60,272 nucleotides of DNA from Hydrogenophaga flava NBRC 102514 (GTDB lineage: Bacteria > Pseudomonadota > Gammaproteobacteria > Burkholderiales > Burkholderiaceae_C). Location of the stretch: the NCBI RefSeq assembly GCF_001571145.1, contig NZ_BCTF01000029.1:1-60272 (forward strand), in the 5' to 3' direction. Of this stretch, positions 1 through 12,400 are shown in pieces. Made by a program: the position numbers and the translations under genes. Position 1 is the first letter of the stretch; every line of letters begins with the position of its first letter. A model generated the notes under the pieces. It saw nothing but the letters and a program-made list of their open reading frames with translations, did not search any database and was not told the origin of the DNA.

Positions 1-1
1 G

Positions 2-88
2 GTCGAGGAAAGCGCGGCAGCTGCCCAGAGTCTCAAGGACCAGGCCGCCGTGCTGACCCGCACGTTGCAGGTGTTCCGGGTGCAATGA
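2..88 (+). CDS. Methyl-accepting chemotaxis protein, C-terminal end only (partial)
   Basis: Only the last 28 codons lie in the window; the gene begins upstream. The residues read VEESAAAAQSLKDQ followed by a short helix ending in VFRVQ. This alanine-rich heptad tail ending in V-F-R is the usual C-terminus of the cytoplasmic signalling hairpin of chemoreceptors, which controls the CheA kinase. Ligand and sensor domain cannot be judged. No terminator with a T-tract follows. Confidence 0.7.
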   Translation, partial: VEESAAAAQSLKDQAAVLTRTLQVFRVQ

Positions 89-155
89 CCACGGTCAGCC
101 GCAGGAGCGATGTCTCTGCGGCAGCAGCCCCTCGCGCTCGGCCCGGCGCCCGGGC

Positions 156-407
156 TCAGGCGTTCTTCTTGAGCAGGCCGTAGACCACCAGCAGCACGAT
201 GGCGCCCACGACAGAAGCGATGAATCCTGCCGCCTGACCCGGCGCGTAGAGCCCCAGGGCAGCGCCTGCGTAGCTGGCCAGAAACGAGCCGGCGACGCCG
301 AGCAGGGCCGTCATGATCCAGCCCATGCTGTCATTGCCGGGCTTGAGCATGCGTGCTACGAGGCCTGCGATCAGGCCGATAAACAGGGTGCCGAGAATGG
401 ACATCAT
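156..407 (-). CDS. GlsB/YeaQ/YmgE family small membrane protein
   Basis: An 83-residue, very hydrophobic protein with three predicted membrane helices (about residues 4-20, 28-50 and 56-78) and a short basic C-terminus (LLKKNA). The N-terminal pattern G-L-I-A-G-x-x-A with a following M-K-P-G, and the central G-W-I-M-T-x-L-L-G-V-x-G-S, are typical of the transglycosylase-associated (GlsB/YeaQ) family, inner-membrane proteins linked to general stress. Family members run about 80-90 residues, so it is full length. The first of two adjacent ATG codons is preferred because an AGGAG (complement of 416-420) lies 8 bases upstream. It is a single gene; a GC-rich inverted repeat (141-155) abuts its stop codon but has no T-run. 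Confidence 0.85.
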   Translation of the reverse strand: MMSILGTLFIGLIAGLVARMLKPGNDSMGWIMTALLGVAGSFLASYAGAALGLYAPGQAAGFIASVVGAIVLLVVYGLLKKNA

Positions 408-513
408 GCGGAAGGCTCCTTTCAGTACGCAGAGACAGACCTCTGGCTGCCGGCCACTGTAGCGCCATTCTTTCGATAGCGCAGCCTTTGCACGGTGTCG
501 CTCTTCAGTGCGT

Positions 514-530
514 GCAGGATGTCATCCTGC
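514..530. repeat. Perfect 7-bp inverted repeat after yheS
   Basis: The arms GCAGGAT and ATCCTGC are separated by GTC. It sits just beyond the yheS stop and could form a stem-loop at the 3' end of the dap operon transcript. There is no T-run after it on the minus strand, so it is at best a weak or RNA-stabilising hairpin. Confidence 0.35.
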
Positions 531-538
531 GGCGGCAT

Positions 539-2545
539 TCAGGCGACAGAGTTCGCCGCTTCAATCGCTTCGGTCAGCTCCAGCCACCGCGCCTCGACCG
601 TCTCGATCTCTTCGTTCACCGCCTTGAGCTGCCGGCCGGCGTCGGCCAGGGTTGCGGGCGTGGCGGGCTGGCTCAGGGTGTCTTCCAGCCGCTGCTTGTC
701 CTGCGTCAGCGCGGCGAGACGCTTTTCCGCCTGCTCCAGGGACTTCTTCAGTGGTCGCAGGCGCTCGGCCAGTTGCTGGCGCTTCTGTGCATCCAGCTTG
801 CGCTGCTCGCCGTTGCCGGGTGCCGGTGCGGCGGCCACAGGCGGGGATGGTGCTGCCACGGGTGCTGGGGCCGGAGCGGCCTCGGCGCGCGCCTCCTGCC
901 GGCGCGTCTCGCGGGCCTGCTTGGCCACGTCCAGCAGGTAGCGCTGGTAGTCGTCCAGGTCACCATCGAACGGGGCGATGCCGCCACGCGAGACCAGCCA
1001 GAACTCGTCGCACACGGCGCGCAGCAGGGCCCGGTCGTGGCTGACCAGCATCACCGTGCCTTCGAATTCGTTGAGCGCCACCGACAGCGCCTCGCGCGTG
1101 GCCAGGTCTAGGTGGTTGGTCGGCTCGTCCAGCAGCAGCAGGTTGGGGCGCTGCCAGACGATCATGCACAGCACCAGGCGCGCCTTCTCTCCGCCGCTCA
1201 TGCTGCCGACGGCCTGCTTCACCATGTCGCCGCTGAAATTGAACCCGCCGAGGAAGCTGCGCAGGTCCTGCTCGCGCGTGGCCTGGCCACTCAGGCGGCC
1301 TTGCGCGGTGCAGTCCTTGACCAGGCGGATCATGTGCTCCAGCGGCGTGTCGGCGGGGCGCAGCACGTCCAGTTCCTGCTGGGCGAAGTAGCCGATGTTC
1401 AGGCCCTTGCCTTCGATGATCTCGCCGCTGATGGCGGCCAGGTCGCGCGCAATGGTCTTGACCACGGTGGACTTGCCCTGGCCGTTGGCACCCAGGATGC
1501 CGATGCGCTGACCCGCCAACACCGACTTGCTGACGCCGCGCACGATGGTGATCGGGTCGCCACCGTCCACCGCCGGCGGGTAGCCGAAGCTCACGTCGTG
1601 CATGGCCAGCATGGGGTTGGGCAGGTTCTGCGGCTCGGCGAACTCGAAGTTGAAATCCGCCTCGGCCAGCACCGGTCCGATCTTCTCCATGCGCTCCAGC
1701 GCCTTGACCCGGCTCTGCGCCTGCTTGGCCTTGCTGGCCTTGGCCTTGAAGCGGTCGATGAACTTTTGCAGGTGCGCCATTTTTTCCTGCTGGCGGGCGT
1801 AGGCAGTGGCCTGCAGCGCCATCTGCTCGGCGCGCATGTCCTCGAAGCGGCTGTAGTTGCCGCCGTAGCGGGTCAGCAGGGCGCGTTCGATGTGGACCGT
1901 GACGTCGGTGACCGCGTCGAGGAACTCGCGGTCGTGGCTGATCACCAGCAGCGTGCCCTGGTAGCGCTTGAGCCAGTCTTCCAGCCAGACCAGGGCGTCC
2001 AGGTCCAGGTGGTTGGTCGGTTCGTCGAGCAGCAGCAGCTCGCTCGGGCACATCAGCGCGCGCGCCAGCTGCAGGCGCATGCGCCAGCCGCCGGAGAAGC
2101 TGTTGACTGGGCGCTCCAGCTCGTCGCTGCGGAAGCCCAGTCCGAGAATCAGGGCCTGCGCCCGCGACGGCGCATCGTGCGCGCCAGCGTCGTGCAGCGC
2201 CATGTAGGCGTGGGCCATGCGCTCGCCGTCGTCGCTGGCTTCGGCGGCGGTCACTTCCTGCTGGGCGGCCAGCAGGGTGACGTCGCCTTCGATGACGAAC
2301 TGCGTCGCGGGCATGTCGGTTTCGGGCATGTCCTGCGCCACCTGTGCCATGCGCCAGTGGGTGGGCACGCTGAAGTCGCCCTTGTCTTCGTGCAGCGTAC
2401 CGTCGAGCAGGCGGAACAGGCTGGACTTTCCGGCGCCGTTGCGGCCGACCAGGCCGACTTTTTCGCCAGGGTTGATGGTACAGGAGGCGCCGTCGAGCAG
2501 GACCTTCGTGCCGCGACGAAGGACCAGGTTTTTCAGGGTGATCAT
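539..2545 (-). CDS. yheS: ABC-F family ATPase, YheS-like
   Basis: A 668-residue cytosolic ABC-F protein: two ATP-binding cassettes and no membrane segment. The first Walker A is GRNGAGKSS near residues 34-42, with signature FSGGWRMRL; the second has GANGQGKST and MSGGEKARL. Both cassettes carry LLLDEPTNHLDL Walker B segments. The charged interdomain linker (with KASKAKQAQSR) is the ABC-F element that reaches into the ribosomal E site. A Pro/Ala-rich spacer and a C-terminal charged coiled coil follow. Sequence and length resemble E. coli YheS (637 residues) more than Uup. ABC-F proteins relieve stalled ribosomes; the exact role of YheS is not settled. It is the last gene of the dap operon, its ATG overlapping the prmB stop. 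A short inverted repeat (514-530) lies after the stop. Confidence 0.88.
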   Translation of the reverse strand: MITLKNLVLRRGTKVLLDGASCTINPGEKVGLVGRNGAGKSSLFRLLDGTLHEDKGDFSVPTHWRMAQVAQDMPETDMPATQFVIEGDVTLLAAQQEVTAAEASDDGERMAHAYMALHDAGAHDAPSRAQALILGLGFRSDELERPVNSFSGGWRMRLQLARALMCPSELLLLDEPTNHLDLDALVWLEDWLKRYQGTLLVISHDREFLDAVTDVTVHIERALLTRYGGNYSRFEDMRAEQMALQATAYARQQEKMAHLQKFIDRFKAKASKAKQAQSRVKALERMEKIGPVLAEADFNFEFAEPQNLPNPMLAMHDVSFGYPPAVDGGDPITIVRGVSKSVLAGQRIGILGANGQGKSTVVKTIARDLAAISGEIIEGKGLNIGYFAQQELDVLRPADTPLEHMIRLVKDCTAQGRLSGQATREQDLRSFLGGFNFSGDMVKQAVGSMSGGEKARLVLCMIVWQRPNLLLLDEPTNHLDLATREALSVALNEFEGTVMLVSHDRALLRAVCDEFWLVSRGGIAPFDGDLDDYQRYLLDVAKQARETRRQEARAEAAPAPAPVAAPSPPVAAAPAPGNGEQRKLDAQKRQQLAERLRPLKKSLEQAEKRLAALTQDKQRLEDTLSQPATPATLADAGRQLKAVNEEIETVEARWLELTEAIEAANSVA

Positions 2546-3435
2546 GGGGAAACGGGTTGGGTGGCCGCGTGCGCACGCAGCGCCTCGGCGGTCAGCAGCA
2601 GCACCTGGTCGTCGCCGGCGCTGGTGGAGAGCCAGACCACTTCGAGGTGGGGAAAGGCGGTTTCAAAGTGGGGGCGCTCGTGGCCGATTTCGAGCACCAG
2701 CACACCCTGGGGAGAGAGGCGCGAGAGCAGGTCGCGCAACAGTGCGCGCACGAAGTCCATGCCGTCGGTGCCACCGGCCAGCGCCAGCGCGGGCTCGGCG
2801 CGGAACTCCGGCGGCAGGGCGGCCATGCTGTCGGCGTTGACGTAGGGAGGGTTGCACAGCACCAGGTCCCAGGGACCCGGGCAGGCGGCGAGACCATCGG
2901 ATTCGACCAAGGTGATGCGGTCCTGCAGCCCGTGGCGGTCGACGTTGATGCGCGCCACCGCCAGAGAGTCGGTTGAGAGATCGGCACCGGTCACCTGCAC
3001 CTCGGGCCAGGCCATGGCCGCGAGCACCGCCAGGCTGCCGTTGCCGGTGCAAAGGTCGAGCACTTGCCGCGTGTCCTCGCCGAGCCAGGCGTCGAAGCCG
3101 CCGTCGGCGATCAGCTCGGCGATGAAGCTGCGCGGCACGATGGCCCGTTCGTCGACGTAAAAGGGCACACCCTGCAGCCAGGCTTCGCGGGTGAGGTAGG
3201 CGGCGGGCAGGCGGGTTTCGATCCGGCGCCCGATCAGGGCCTCGGCCTCGCCGACCTGGGCGGGTTGCAGCACCTGGTTGCCAATGGCGTCCAGATCGCT
3301 GTCCAGCGGCATGCCCAGCGACCAGAGCACCAGCCAGGCCGCTTCGTCGCGCGCGTTGGTGGTGCCATGGCCGTAGACGAGGCCGGCGGCCTCCAGCCGG
3401 TCCTGGGACCGGTCCAGCAGTTCCTGCAATGTCAT
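2542..3435 (-). CDS. prmB: Ribosomal protein L3 N5-glutamine methyltransferase PrmB
   Basis: A 297-residue SAM-dependent methyltransferase that methylates a glutamine of ribosomal protein L3. An N-terminal helical substrate domain (about 1-90, starting MTLQELLDRSQD) precedes a Rossmann domain with the SAM-binding motif DLCTGNGSLA near residue 135 and the catalytic NPPY motif (LCNPPYVNADS), the signature of glutamine methyltransferases. The FIAELI segment before the SAM motif fits PrmB, and the length is normal. The chosen start gives MTLQELL; the open frame runs further upstream only as antiphase reading over dapE. The stop overlaps the yheS start in an ATGA junction, so the two are translationally coupled. 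PrmC is the closest alternative, but the N-terminus fits PrmB better. Confidence 0.9.
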   Translation of the reverse strand: MTLQELLDRSQDRLEAAGLVYGHGTTNARDEAAWLVLWSLGMPLDSDLDAIGNQVLQPAQVGEAEALIGRRIETRLPAAYLTREAWLQGVPFYVDERAIVPRSFIAELIADGGFDAWLGEDTRQVLDLCTGNGSLAVLAAMAWPEVQVTGADLSTDSLAVARINVDRHGLQDRITLVESDGLAACPGPWDLVLCNPPYVNADSMAALPPEFRAEPALALAGGTDGMDFVRALLRDLLSRLSPQGVLVLEIGHERPHFETAFPHLEVVWLSTSAGDDQVLLLTAEALRAHAATQPVSP

Positions 3436-3440
3436 GGTGT

Positions 3441-5773
<2,333 letters not shown>

Positions 5774-5799
5774 GTCGGCTCCCGGGTCAGGCGTTGAGG

Positions 5800-6633
5800 T
5801 CAGTCGCGCAGCAAGTCGTTGATGCTGGTCTTCGAGCGCGTCTGGGCGTCCACGCGCTTGACGATGATGGCGGCGTACATGCTGTAGTCGGCGCCGTTGG
5901 CGGCCTTCTTGGGCAGGTTGCCGCTGACCACCACCGAGCCCGAGGGCACGCGGCCGTAGCTGATCTCGCCGGTGGCGCGGTCGAACAGCGGGGTGCTCTG
6001 ACCGATGTACACGCCCATGCCGAGCACCGAGTTCTCTTCCACGATCACGCCTTCGACCACTTCGGAGCGTGCGCCAATGAAGCAGTTGTCCTCGATCACC
6101 GTCGGGTTGGCCTGCAGCGGCTCCAGCACACCGCCGATGCCGACGCCGCCGGAGAGGTGCACGTTCTTGCCGATCTGGGCGCAGGAACCCACGGTGGCCC
6201 AGGTGTCGACCATGGTGCCCGAGTCGACATAGGCGCCGATGTTCACGTAGCTGGGCATGAGGATTGCGCCCGGGGCGATGAAGCTGCCGCGGCGGGCCAC
6301 GGCCGGGGGCACCACGCGCACGCCGGTGGCCTTGAGTTCGGCCTCGGAGAGGTGGGCGAACTTGGTCTGCACCTTGTCGAAGAAGGCCAGGTCGCCGGCT
6401 TTCATCACCGTGTTGTCCTTCAGGCGGAACGACAACAGCACGGCCTTCTTGATCCACTGGTGCACCGTCCACTGGCCCACGCCTTCGCGGGAGGCCACGC
6501 GCAGCTTGCCGCTGTTGAGTTCGGCAATCACGTGCTCGACCGCGTCCAGAACTTCTTTCGGAGCGGACGCGGGCGAGAAGTCGGCGCGCTGTTCCCAGGC
6601 GTTGTCGATCAGGGTTTGCAGTTGTTGGGTCAT
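5800..6633 (-). CDS. dapD: 2,3,4,5-tetrahydropyridine-2,6-dicarboxylate N-succinyltransferase DapD
   Basis: A 277-residue enzyme (E. coli DapD: 274) that succinylates tetrahydrodipicolinate with succinyl-CoA, committing to the succinylase branch of diaminopimelate synthesis. The N-terminal helical domain carries [20 protein letters not shown], followed by a left-handed beta-helix of hexapeptide repeats (for example [18 protein letters not shown] and [16 protein letters not shown]), all standard DapD signatures. The start at ATG 6633 ([10 protein letters not shown]) matches family N-termini; a longer frame upstream would overlap the spacer and dapC. It lies 34 bases after dapC and 26 before the PilU-like gene. 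Confidence 0.96.
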   Translation of the reverse strand: MTQQLQTLIDNAWEQRADFSPASAPKEVLDAVEHVIAELNSGKLRVASREGVGQWTVHQWIKKAVLLSFRLKDNTVMKAGDLAFFDKVQTKFAHLSEAELKATGVRVVPPAVARRGSFIAPGAILMPSYVNIGAYVDSGTMVDTWATVGSCAQIGKNVHLSGGVGIGGVLEPLQANPTVIEDNCFIGARSEVVEGVIVEENSVLGMGVYIGQSTPLFDRATGEISYGRVPSGSVVVSGNLPKKAANGADYSMYAAIIVKRVDAQTRSKTSINDLLRD

Positions 6634-6667
6634 GAGACGGGTCGGCGTTGGGGTTGAAATGGGTTGG

Positions 6668-7894
6668 TCAGCGGGACTGTTCGCGGCAGAAGCGCACGAT
6701 GCGTTCTGCGGCTTCCAGACATTCGGTGGGTTCGGCCACCAGGGCCATGCGCACGCGGCCGGCGCCGGGGTTGGCGCCACCACTGGCTCGCGCCAGATAG
6801 CTGCCGGGCAAAACGGTCACATTGTATTGAGCCAGCAATTCCCGGGCGAAGGCCTCGTCGGCGCTCAGACCAGCCACCTTGCCCTCGAACGAGGCCGGCA
6901 CGCCAGCCCAGAGGTAGAAGGCCGCGTCGGGCAGTACGACGTCCAGCACCTCGGCCAGCATGGGCGTGACGGCCGCGAACTTCTCGCGGTACTGGCGGCG
7001 GTTGTCGATCACATGTTCCTCGTCGCCCCAGGCGGCCACGCTGGCGGCCTGCACGGCCGGGCTCATGGCGCCGCCGTGGTAGGTGCGGTAGAGCAGGAAG
7101 CTCTTGATGAGCGCGGCGTCCCCCGCCACGAAGCCGCTGCGCAGTCCGGGCACGTTGCTGCGCTTGGACAGGCTGGTGAACATCATGAGGTTCTTGAAGT
7201 CCGGGCGGCCCAACTTGACTGCGGCTTCCAGCCCGCCCAGCGGCGGTTCGTCGCGGAAGTAGATCTCGCTGTAGCACTCGTCCGACGCGATCACGAAGCC
7301 GTGGCGATCGCTCAGTTCAAACAGCTTCTGCCACTCGTCCAGCGGCATCACGGCGCCCGTGGGGTTGCCGGGTGAGCAGACGAAGATCAGCTGCGTGCGT
7401 GCCCAGACTTCGTCGGGCACGCTGTCCCAGTCCACCGCGAAGTTGCGCGCCGGCACGCTGGGCACGTAGAAGGGCTGGGCGCCGCCGAGCAGGGCCGCAC
7501 CCTCGTAGATTTGGTAGAACGGATTGGGAAAGGCCAGCGTGGCGCCGGGTTTCGAGGCATCGAGCACCGTTTGTGCAAACGAGAACAGGGCCTCGCGAGA
7601 ACCGTTGACGGGCAGCACCTGGGTGGCGGCGTCGACGGTGACGCCATAGCGGCGCTGCATCCAGGCGGCGCAGGCCTGGCGCAGAGCGGGTTCGCCGGAG
7701 GTGGCCGGGTAGCCGGTCAGGCCGGTGTCCAGCGCGGCGGCCAGCGCGTCCTTGAGCATCTGGGGCGTGGCGTGTTTTGGTTCGCCAATGCCCAGGCTGA
7801 TGGAGCGCAGGTCGGGATTGGGCGTGACGCCCGCGAACAGCCGGCGCAGCCGCTCGAACGGGTAGGGCTGCAGGAGGGACAGATGGGGATTCAT
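6668..7894 (-). CDS. dapC: Succinyldiaminopimelate transaminase DapC
   Basis: A 408-residue fold-type I, class I/II PLP aminotransferase that transfers an amino group from glutamate to N-succinyl-2-amino-6-oxopimelate. Visible motifs are the substrate loop [30 protein letters not shown] and the PLP-lysine region [15 protein letters not shown]. Its place upstream of dapD and dapE makes the DapC assignment firm over other class I aminotransferases. It is the first gene of the operon. No Shine-Dalgarno precedes the ATG; instead a GATAAT box lies 8 bases upstream, suggesting a leaderless mRNA. Confidence 0.92.
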   Translation of the reverse strand: MNPHLSLLQPYPFERLRRLFAGVTPNPDLRSISLGIGEPKHATPQMLKDALAAALDTGLTGYPATSGEPALRQACAAWMQRRYGVTVDAATQVLPVNGSREALFSFAQTVLDASKPGATLAFPNPFYQIYEGAALLGGAQPFYVPSVPARNFAVDWDSVPDEVWARTQLIFVCSPGNPTGAVMPLDEWQKLFELSDRHGFVIASDECYSEIYFRDEPPLGGLEAAVKLGRPDFKNLMMFTSLSKRSNVPGLRSGFVAGDAALIKSFLLYRTYHGGAMSPAVQAASVAAWGDEEHVIDNRRQYREKFAAVTPMLAEVLDVVLPDAAFYLWAGVPASFEGKVAGLSADEAFARELLAQYNVTVLPGSYLARASGGANPGAGRVRMALVAEPTECLEAAERIVRFCREQSR

Positions 7895-7902
7895 GGCGGG
7901 GG

Positions 7903-7908
7903 ATTATC
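7903..7908 (-). promoter_or_regulatory. Putative -10 box of the dap operon, very close to the start codon
   Basis: GATAAT on the minus strand lies 8 bases before the dapC ATG. A start of transcription 6-7 bases below it would fall within a base or two of the ATG. No clear -35 hexamer is visible and there is no ribosome binding site. The same arrangement precedes map, yciB and ygfZ in this window. Confidence 0.45.
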
Positions 7909-7988
7909 CCTGCCGGCGGGGCCGGCCTGCGTGGCTGGCCCGACCGGGGTCTGTGCTGGCTACACTGTGCGGCTTTTCCAGGGGAGTG

Positions 7989-9347
7989 ATGAAAATGGAC
8001 TACAAAAATAAGCCCGCGGGCTGGCCGCTGCGCGGCGCGCAACTCGGAGCCGTGGGCCTGCTGGCGGTGGCTGCAATGGTGGCACGGGCCGAGAGTGACC
8101 GCTACATCGACGTGAGCAAGGCCGCCGCCCAGAGCACCGACGCCTCGGACCAGGCCTTCTTTCGCGAGCTCGAAGCAATGCACGGGGCGCTGGCCAAGGT
8201 CAGCGGCATCGAGTCCCGGCTGCTGCTCTCTGACAGCGACGAGGTCAACGCCTTTGCCACCGAAGTCGAGGGTGAAAAGCTGATCGTCCTGAACATGGGC
8301 CTGGTGGATGCGCTGGCCGACGACAGGGACGCGCTGGTCTCGGTGCTGGCCCACGAGTACGCGCACCACGGCAAGTCCCACTTGGCGAGCACCAAGTCCA
8401 CCAACTCGCTGTTTGGCGTCCTGGGCGTGGTGGTCGGGGCCGTCATCGACTACAAGCTGGGCACGGGTGGGCTCGGGCAGGACATCGGCGGCGCTGGCGC
8501 CAAGGTGATCAACCGCTCGTTCTCGCGCGACCAGGAGCGCGAAGCGGACGCCACTGGCCTGCAGTGGATGGTCGACGCGGGCTACAACCCGGCCGGTGCG
8601 GTGCGCGCGCAGCGCAAGTTCTTGGAGATGGCCGGATCGTCCAGCGGCTTCTCCCTGTTCCGGACCCATCCCGGCTCGGATGAGCGGGTGGTGAACCTGC
8701 AGGGCCTGATCGCCGCGAACGCCAAGGCCCAGGCCTTGCAGAGCGACCAGAAGGTGGCGCTGGCGTTGCCCTCCGCCGAGGAGGAGGAAGAGGAGGGCGC
8801 CGACGGGTCCGAAGGGCAGGTGGCGGCGGCGTTCAACGAACCTCCTGCAGCCTTGCTGGAGCCGGTGCAGGGCGCCAGCCTCGCGAGCTTTGCGCAGATC
8901 TCGAACGACATCGTGTTCATGGGTGAGGCCAAGGCGCTGGCCCGCCACAAGCTCACCGCCAGCCGCTATGCGCAGATTAACGACGGCTGGACCGCCCGCA
9001 TGCGCGGCGAGTCGGGCCACACGCTGACGGGGGCGTACTCGGTGCACTATTTCGAAGCCAGCCAGGGCCGGTTTGCCGCCTGGGGCAAGGATGTGGCCCA
9101 GGCCATGCGCTCGGGCCGCCTGGCGCAGACGACCGAGCCGCTGCCAGTGGACGACTGGGCTGCGCTCGTGCTGGCGCAGCGGCAGGCCGTCAAGGACGGC
9201 CAGTACGACGCCGCGGCTTTTGAGCGCGCCGCCAAGGCCAAGGGCCTGACGAGCTACGACTTCAACATCGTGAATTCGTGGTGGATGCAGCGCGCCCGCG
9301 AACGGGCCGCCCAGGGCGACACCAGCCTGTACCAGAAGCTGGGCTGA
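7989..9347 (+). CDS. M48 family metalloprotease with an extra C-terminal domain
   Basis: A 452-residue exported zinc protease. A hydrophobic N-terminal segment ending AMVARAES (about residues 18-35) looks like a signal peptide. The zinc site is HEYAH at 122-126, with the distal glutamate in the EREADATG motif near 185; a Gly/Val-rich stretch (139-154) lies between. This is the M48 (BepA/LoiP/Oma1-like) core, which usually works in periplasmic quality control. Unlike BepA there is no clear TPR array. An acidic linker (EEEEEEGADG, about 266-276) leads to a roughly 170-residue C-terminal region, ending SLYQKLG, that I do not recognise. Two in-frame starts are possible: ATG 7989 or ATG 7995, the latter 8 bases after GGGGAG (7981-7986). 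TACACT (7961-7966) is a plausible -10. Confidence 0.82.
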   Translation: MKMDYKNKPAGWPLRGAQLGAVGLLAVAAMVARAESDRYIDVSKAAAQSTDASDQAFFRELEAMHGALAKVSGIESRLLLSDSDEVNAFATEVEGEKLIVLNMGLVDALADDRDALVSVLAHEYAHHGKSHLASTKSTNSLFGVLGVVVGAVIDYKLGTGGLGQDIGGAGAKVINRSFSRDQEREADATGLQWMVDAGYNPAGAVRAQRKFLEMAGSSSGFSLFRTHPGSDERVVNLQGLIAANAKAQALQSDQKVALALPSAEEEEEEGADGSEGQVAAAFNEPPAALLEPVQGASLASFAQISNDIVFMGEAKALARHKLTASRYAQINDGWTARMRGESGHTLTGAYSVHYFEASQGRFAAWGKDVAQAMRSGRLAQTTEPLPVDDWAALVLAQRQAVKDGQYDAAAFERAAKAKGLTSYDFNIVNSWWMQRARERAAQGDTSLYQKLG

Positions 9348-9414
9348 ACGGTGTTCAGTTAATGGCCTGCCGCGGGGTGCCCGGGCAGGCCCGCACGGTA
9401 TCATCGTGCCCGCC

Positions 9415-9443
9415 ACGTCCGCGCCCGGCGGACGTCCTTTTTT
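9415..9443 (+). terminator. Rho-independent terminator-like hairpin between the M48 protease and smc
   Basis: A perfect 8-bp stem, ACGTCCGC/GCGGACGT, with a 5-base loop is followed by CC and six T. It lies 67 bases after the protease stop and 21 bases before the smc GTG. A TATCAT box (9399-9404) just upstream could be an smc -10, in which case the hairpin would be inside the smc leader. Confidence 0.65.
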
Positions 9444-9464
9444 CAGAACGTTCCAGGGCGATCC

Positions 9465-12400
9465 GTGCGTCTCAATTCGATCAAGCTGTCCGGCTTCAAG
9501 TCCTTCGCCGAACCGACCAACTTCATGCTCCCGGGTCAGCTGGTGGGCGTGGTCGGTCCCAACGGCTGCGGCAAGTCCAACATCATGGATGCGGTGCGCT
9601 GGGTGCTGGGCGAATCCAAGGCTTCCGAGCTGCGCGGCGAGTCCATGCAGGACGTGATCTTCAACGGCACCAACAACCGCAAGCCGGCCAGCCGCTCCAG
9701 CGTGGAGCTGGTATTCGACAACAGCGACCACCGCGCCGGCGGCCAGTGGGGCCAGTTCCTGGAAATCGCGGTCAAACGCGTACTCACGCGCGACGGCACC
9801 AGCAGCTACTACATCAACAACCAGCCGGTGCGCCGCCGCGACGTGCAGGACGTGTTCCTGGGCACCGGCCTGGGCCCTCGCGCCTACGCCATCATCGGCC
9901 AGGGCACGATCAGCCGCATCATCGAATCCAAGCCCGAGGAACTGCGCCTGTTCCTCGAAGAGGCCGCGGGCGTCTCCAAATACAAAGAACGCCGTCGCGA
10001 GACAGCTAACCGCCTGGCCGACACGCGCGAGAACCTGACGCGGGTCGAAGACATCCTGCGCGAGCTCAACGCCAACCTCGACAAGCTGGAGAAGCAGGCC
10101 GAGGTGGCGGCGCGCTACCACGAGCTTCAGTCGGGCGCCACGCTCAAGCAGCACCAGCTGTGGTTCCTCAAGCGCTCCGAGGCCGAGGCCGACCAGGTCA
10201 AAGTCAAGAACGACGCCGCGCAGGCGGTGAACGATCTGGAGTCGCGCACCGCCGACCTGCGCCGCGTGGAAAGCGAGCTGGAAACCATCCGCCAGGCGCA
10301 CTACGCCGCGGGCGACCAGGTCAACCAGGCCCAGGGCAAGCTCTACGAGGCCAGCGCCGAGGTGGGCAAGCTCGAGGCCGAGATCCGTTTTGTGGTCGAG
10401 GGCCGCCAGCGCGCCGAGCAGCGCCTGACGCAGCTCAAGGAGCAGATTGCTTCCTGGTCGACCCGCAGCCAGGACGCCGCCGTCGAGCTGGAGCAACTGG
10501 CAGAGAACATCGTCGCGGCCGAGGAGCGCTCGGTCGAACTCGCCGCGCAGGGCGAGGAGCAGGCCGGCAGCCTGCCGTCGCTGGAGGATGCGCTGCGCGC
10601 CGCGCAGAACGCCGCCAACGAGCAGCGCGGCAGCGTCACCCAGGTGCAGCAGCAGATCCAGGTGTTGGCCGCCGAGCAGCGCAACATCGAGGAACAGAGC
10701 CGTCAGCTCAATCAGCGGCGCGAACGGCTGGTGGCCGACCGCAATGCGCTGGCGGCGCCCGACGAGGCCCGGCTGGCGCAGTCGCAGGAATCTTTCCAGC
10801 AGGCCGAGCAGGCCGCCGAGCTGGCCGAGGCGGTGCTGCACGAGTTGCAGGAGAGCGTGCCTGAGCTGGACGAACAGCGCCGCGCGGCGCAGCTGGCGGT
10901 CAACCAGGAGTCGGCCAGGCAGTCCGACCTGTCCGCACGGCAGGAAGCGCTCAAGGCACTGCAGGAGAAGGTGCGAACCGACGGCAAGCTCAAGCCCTGG
11001 CTGGCCAAGCACGGGCTGGACGGTCTGCAAGGCCTGTGGAGCCGCATTCATATAGAGCCCGGCTGGGAAAGCGCCCTGGAGTCCGCCCTGCGCGAGCGCC
11101 TGAGCGCGCTGGAGGTGTCGCGCCTGGAGATGGTGCGCGCCTTCGGCAACGACGCACCGCCAGCCAAGCTGGCCTTCTACAGCCCGCCCGCCGCCGAGGC
11201 GCCGGCAACAGTCCGCGCCGGACTCAAGCCGCTGGCCGACTGGCTGCGCCTGAACGACGCCGGGCAGAAGGCCTTGCTGGCCGACTGGCTGCAGGGTTGC
11301 TGGACCGCGGCCAGCCTGGACGAGGCCATGGCGCAGCGCAGCCAGCTGCAGGCCGGCGAAGCGATCTATGTGCCCGCCGGCCATGTGGTCACGGCGCACA
11401 GCGTGAGCTTCTACGCGCCCGACAGCGAGCAGGCCGGCCTGCTGGCCCGTGCGCAGGAAATCGAAAACCTGGACAAGCAGCTCAGGGCCCAGGTGCTGAT
11501 CGCCGAGCAGGCGGGCGCCGCGCTGGTGCGCGCCGAAGCGGCCTACACCGACGCCTCGCAGCGCCTGGTGGCCGCGCGCCGCGAAGGCGCCGAGACCCGT
11601 ACCCGCGCCCACGAGCTGCAGGTGGAGATGCTGCGCCTGACCCAGCTGGCAGAGCAGACCCGCGCCCGCAGCGAGCAGATCGCCGCCGACCTGGCCGAGG
11701 TCGATGGCCAGCTCGACGACCTGCAGGAGCGCCGCGTCACCGCCGAGGCCCGCTTCGAGGAACTGGACATGCAGCTGGCCGACAGCCAGGAGCGCCACGC
11801 CCAGCTCGACGACAAGGTGATCGCGGCCGAACGGGCGCTGAACGATGCGCGCGAACAGCAGCGCGGGCTGGAGCGCCAGGCGCAGGAAGCGACTTTCACG
11901 CTGCGCAGTCTGCAGGCGCGCCAGGGCGAGCTGCAGCGCTCGCTGGAGACAGCCGGGGCGCAGGAAAAGTCGCTGGCCGACGAGGCAGCGCGCGCTGCCG
12001 AAGAATTCGCCCGCCTCAACGACGCCGCCGCCCAGGCCGGGCTGCAGTCGGCGCTGGCCATGAAGCTGGAGCGCGAGCAGGCGCTGGGCGCGCTGCGCAG
12101 CCAGTACGACGACCTCACCGCCAAGCTGCGCGCCAGCGACGAGCACCGCCTGAAGCTGGAGCGCGAGCTTGACCCGCTGCGCCAGCGCATCACCGATTTC
12201 CAGCTCAAGGAACAGGCTGCGCGCCTGGGGGTGGAGCAGTACAGCCAGTTGCTGGCCGAGGCCCAGGCCGACCTGGCCGCCGTGGCGCAGAGCATCACCG
12301 AAGGCAATGTGCGCCTGACCGGTCTGCAGTCCGAGATCGACCGCTACCACCGCGAGATCCAGGCGCTGGGCGCAGTCAACCTGGCCGCGCTGGACGAGTT

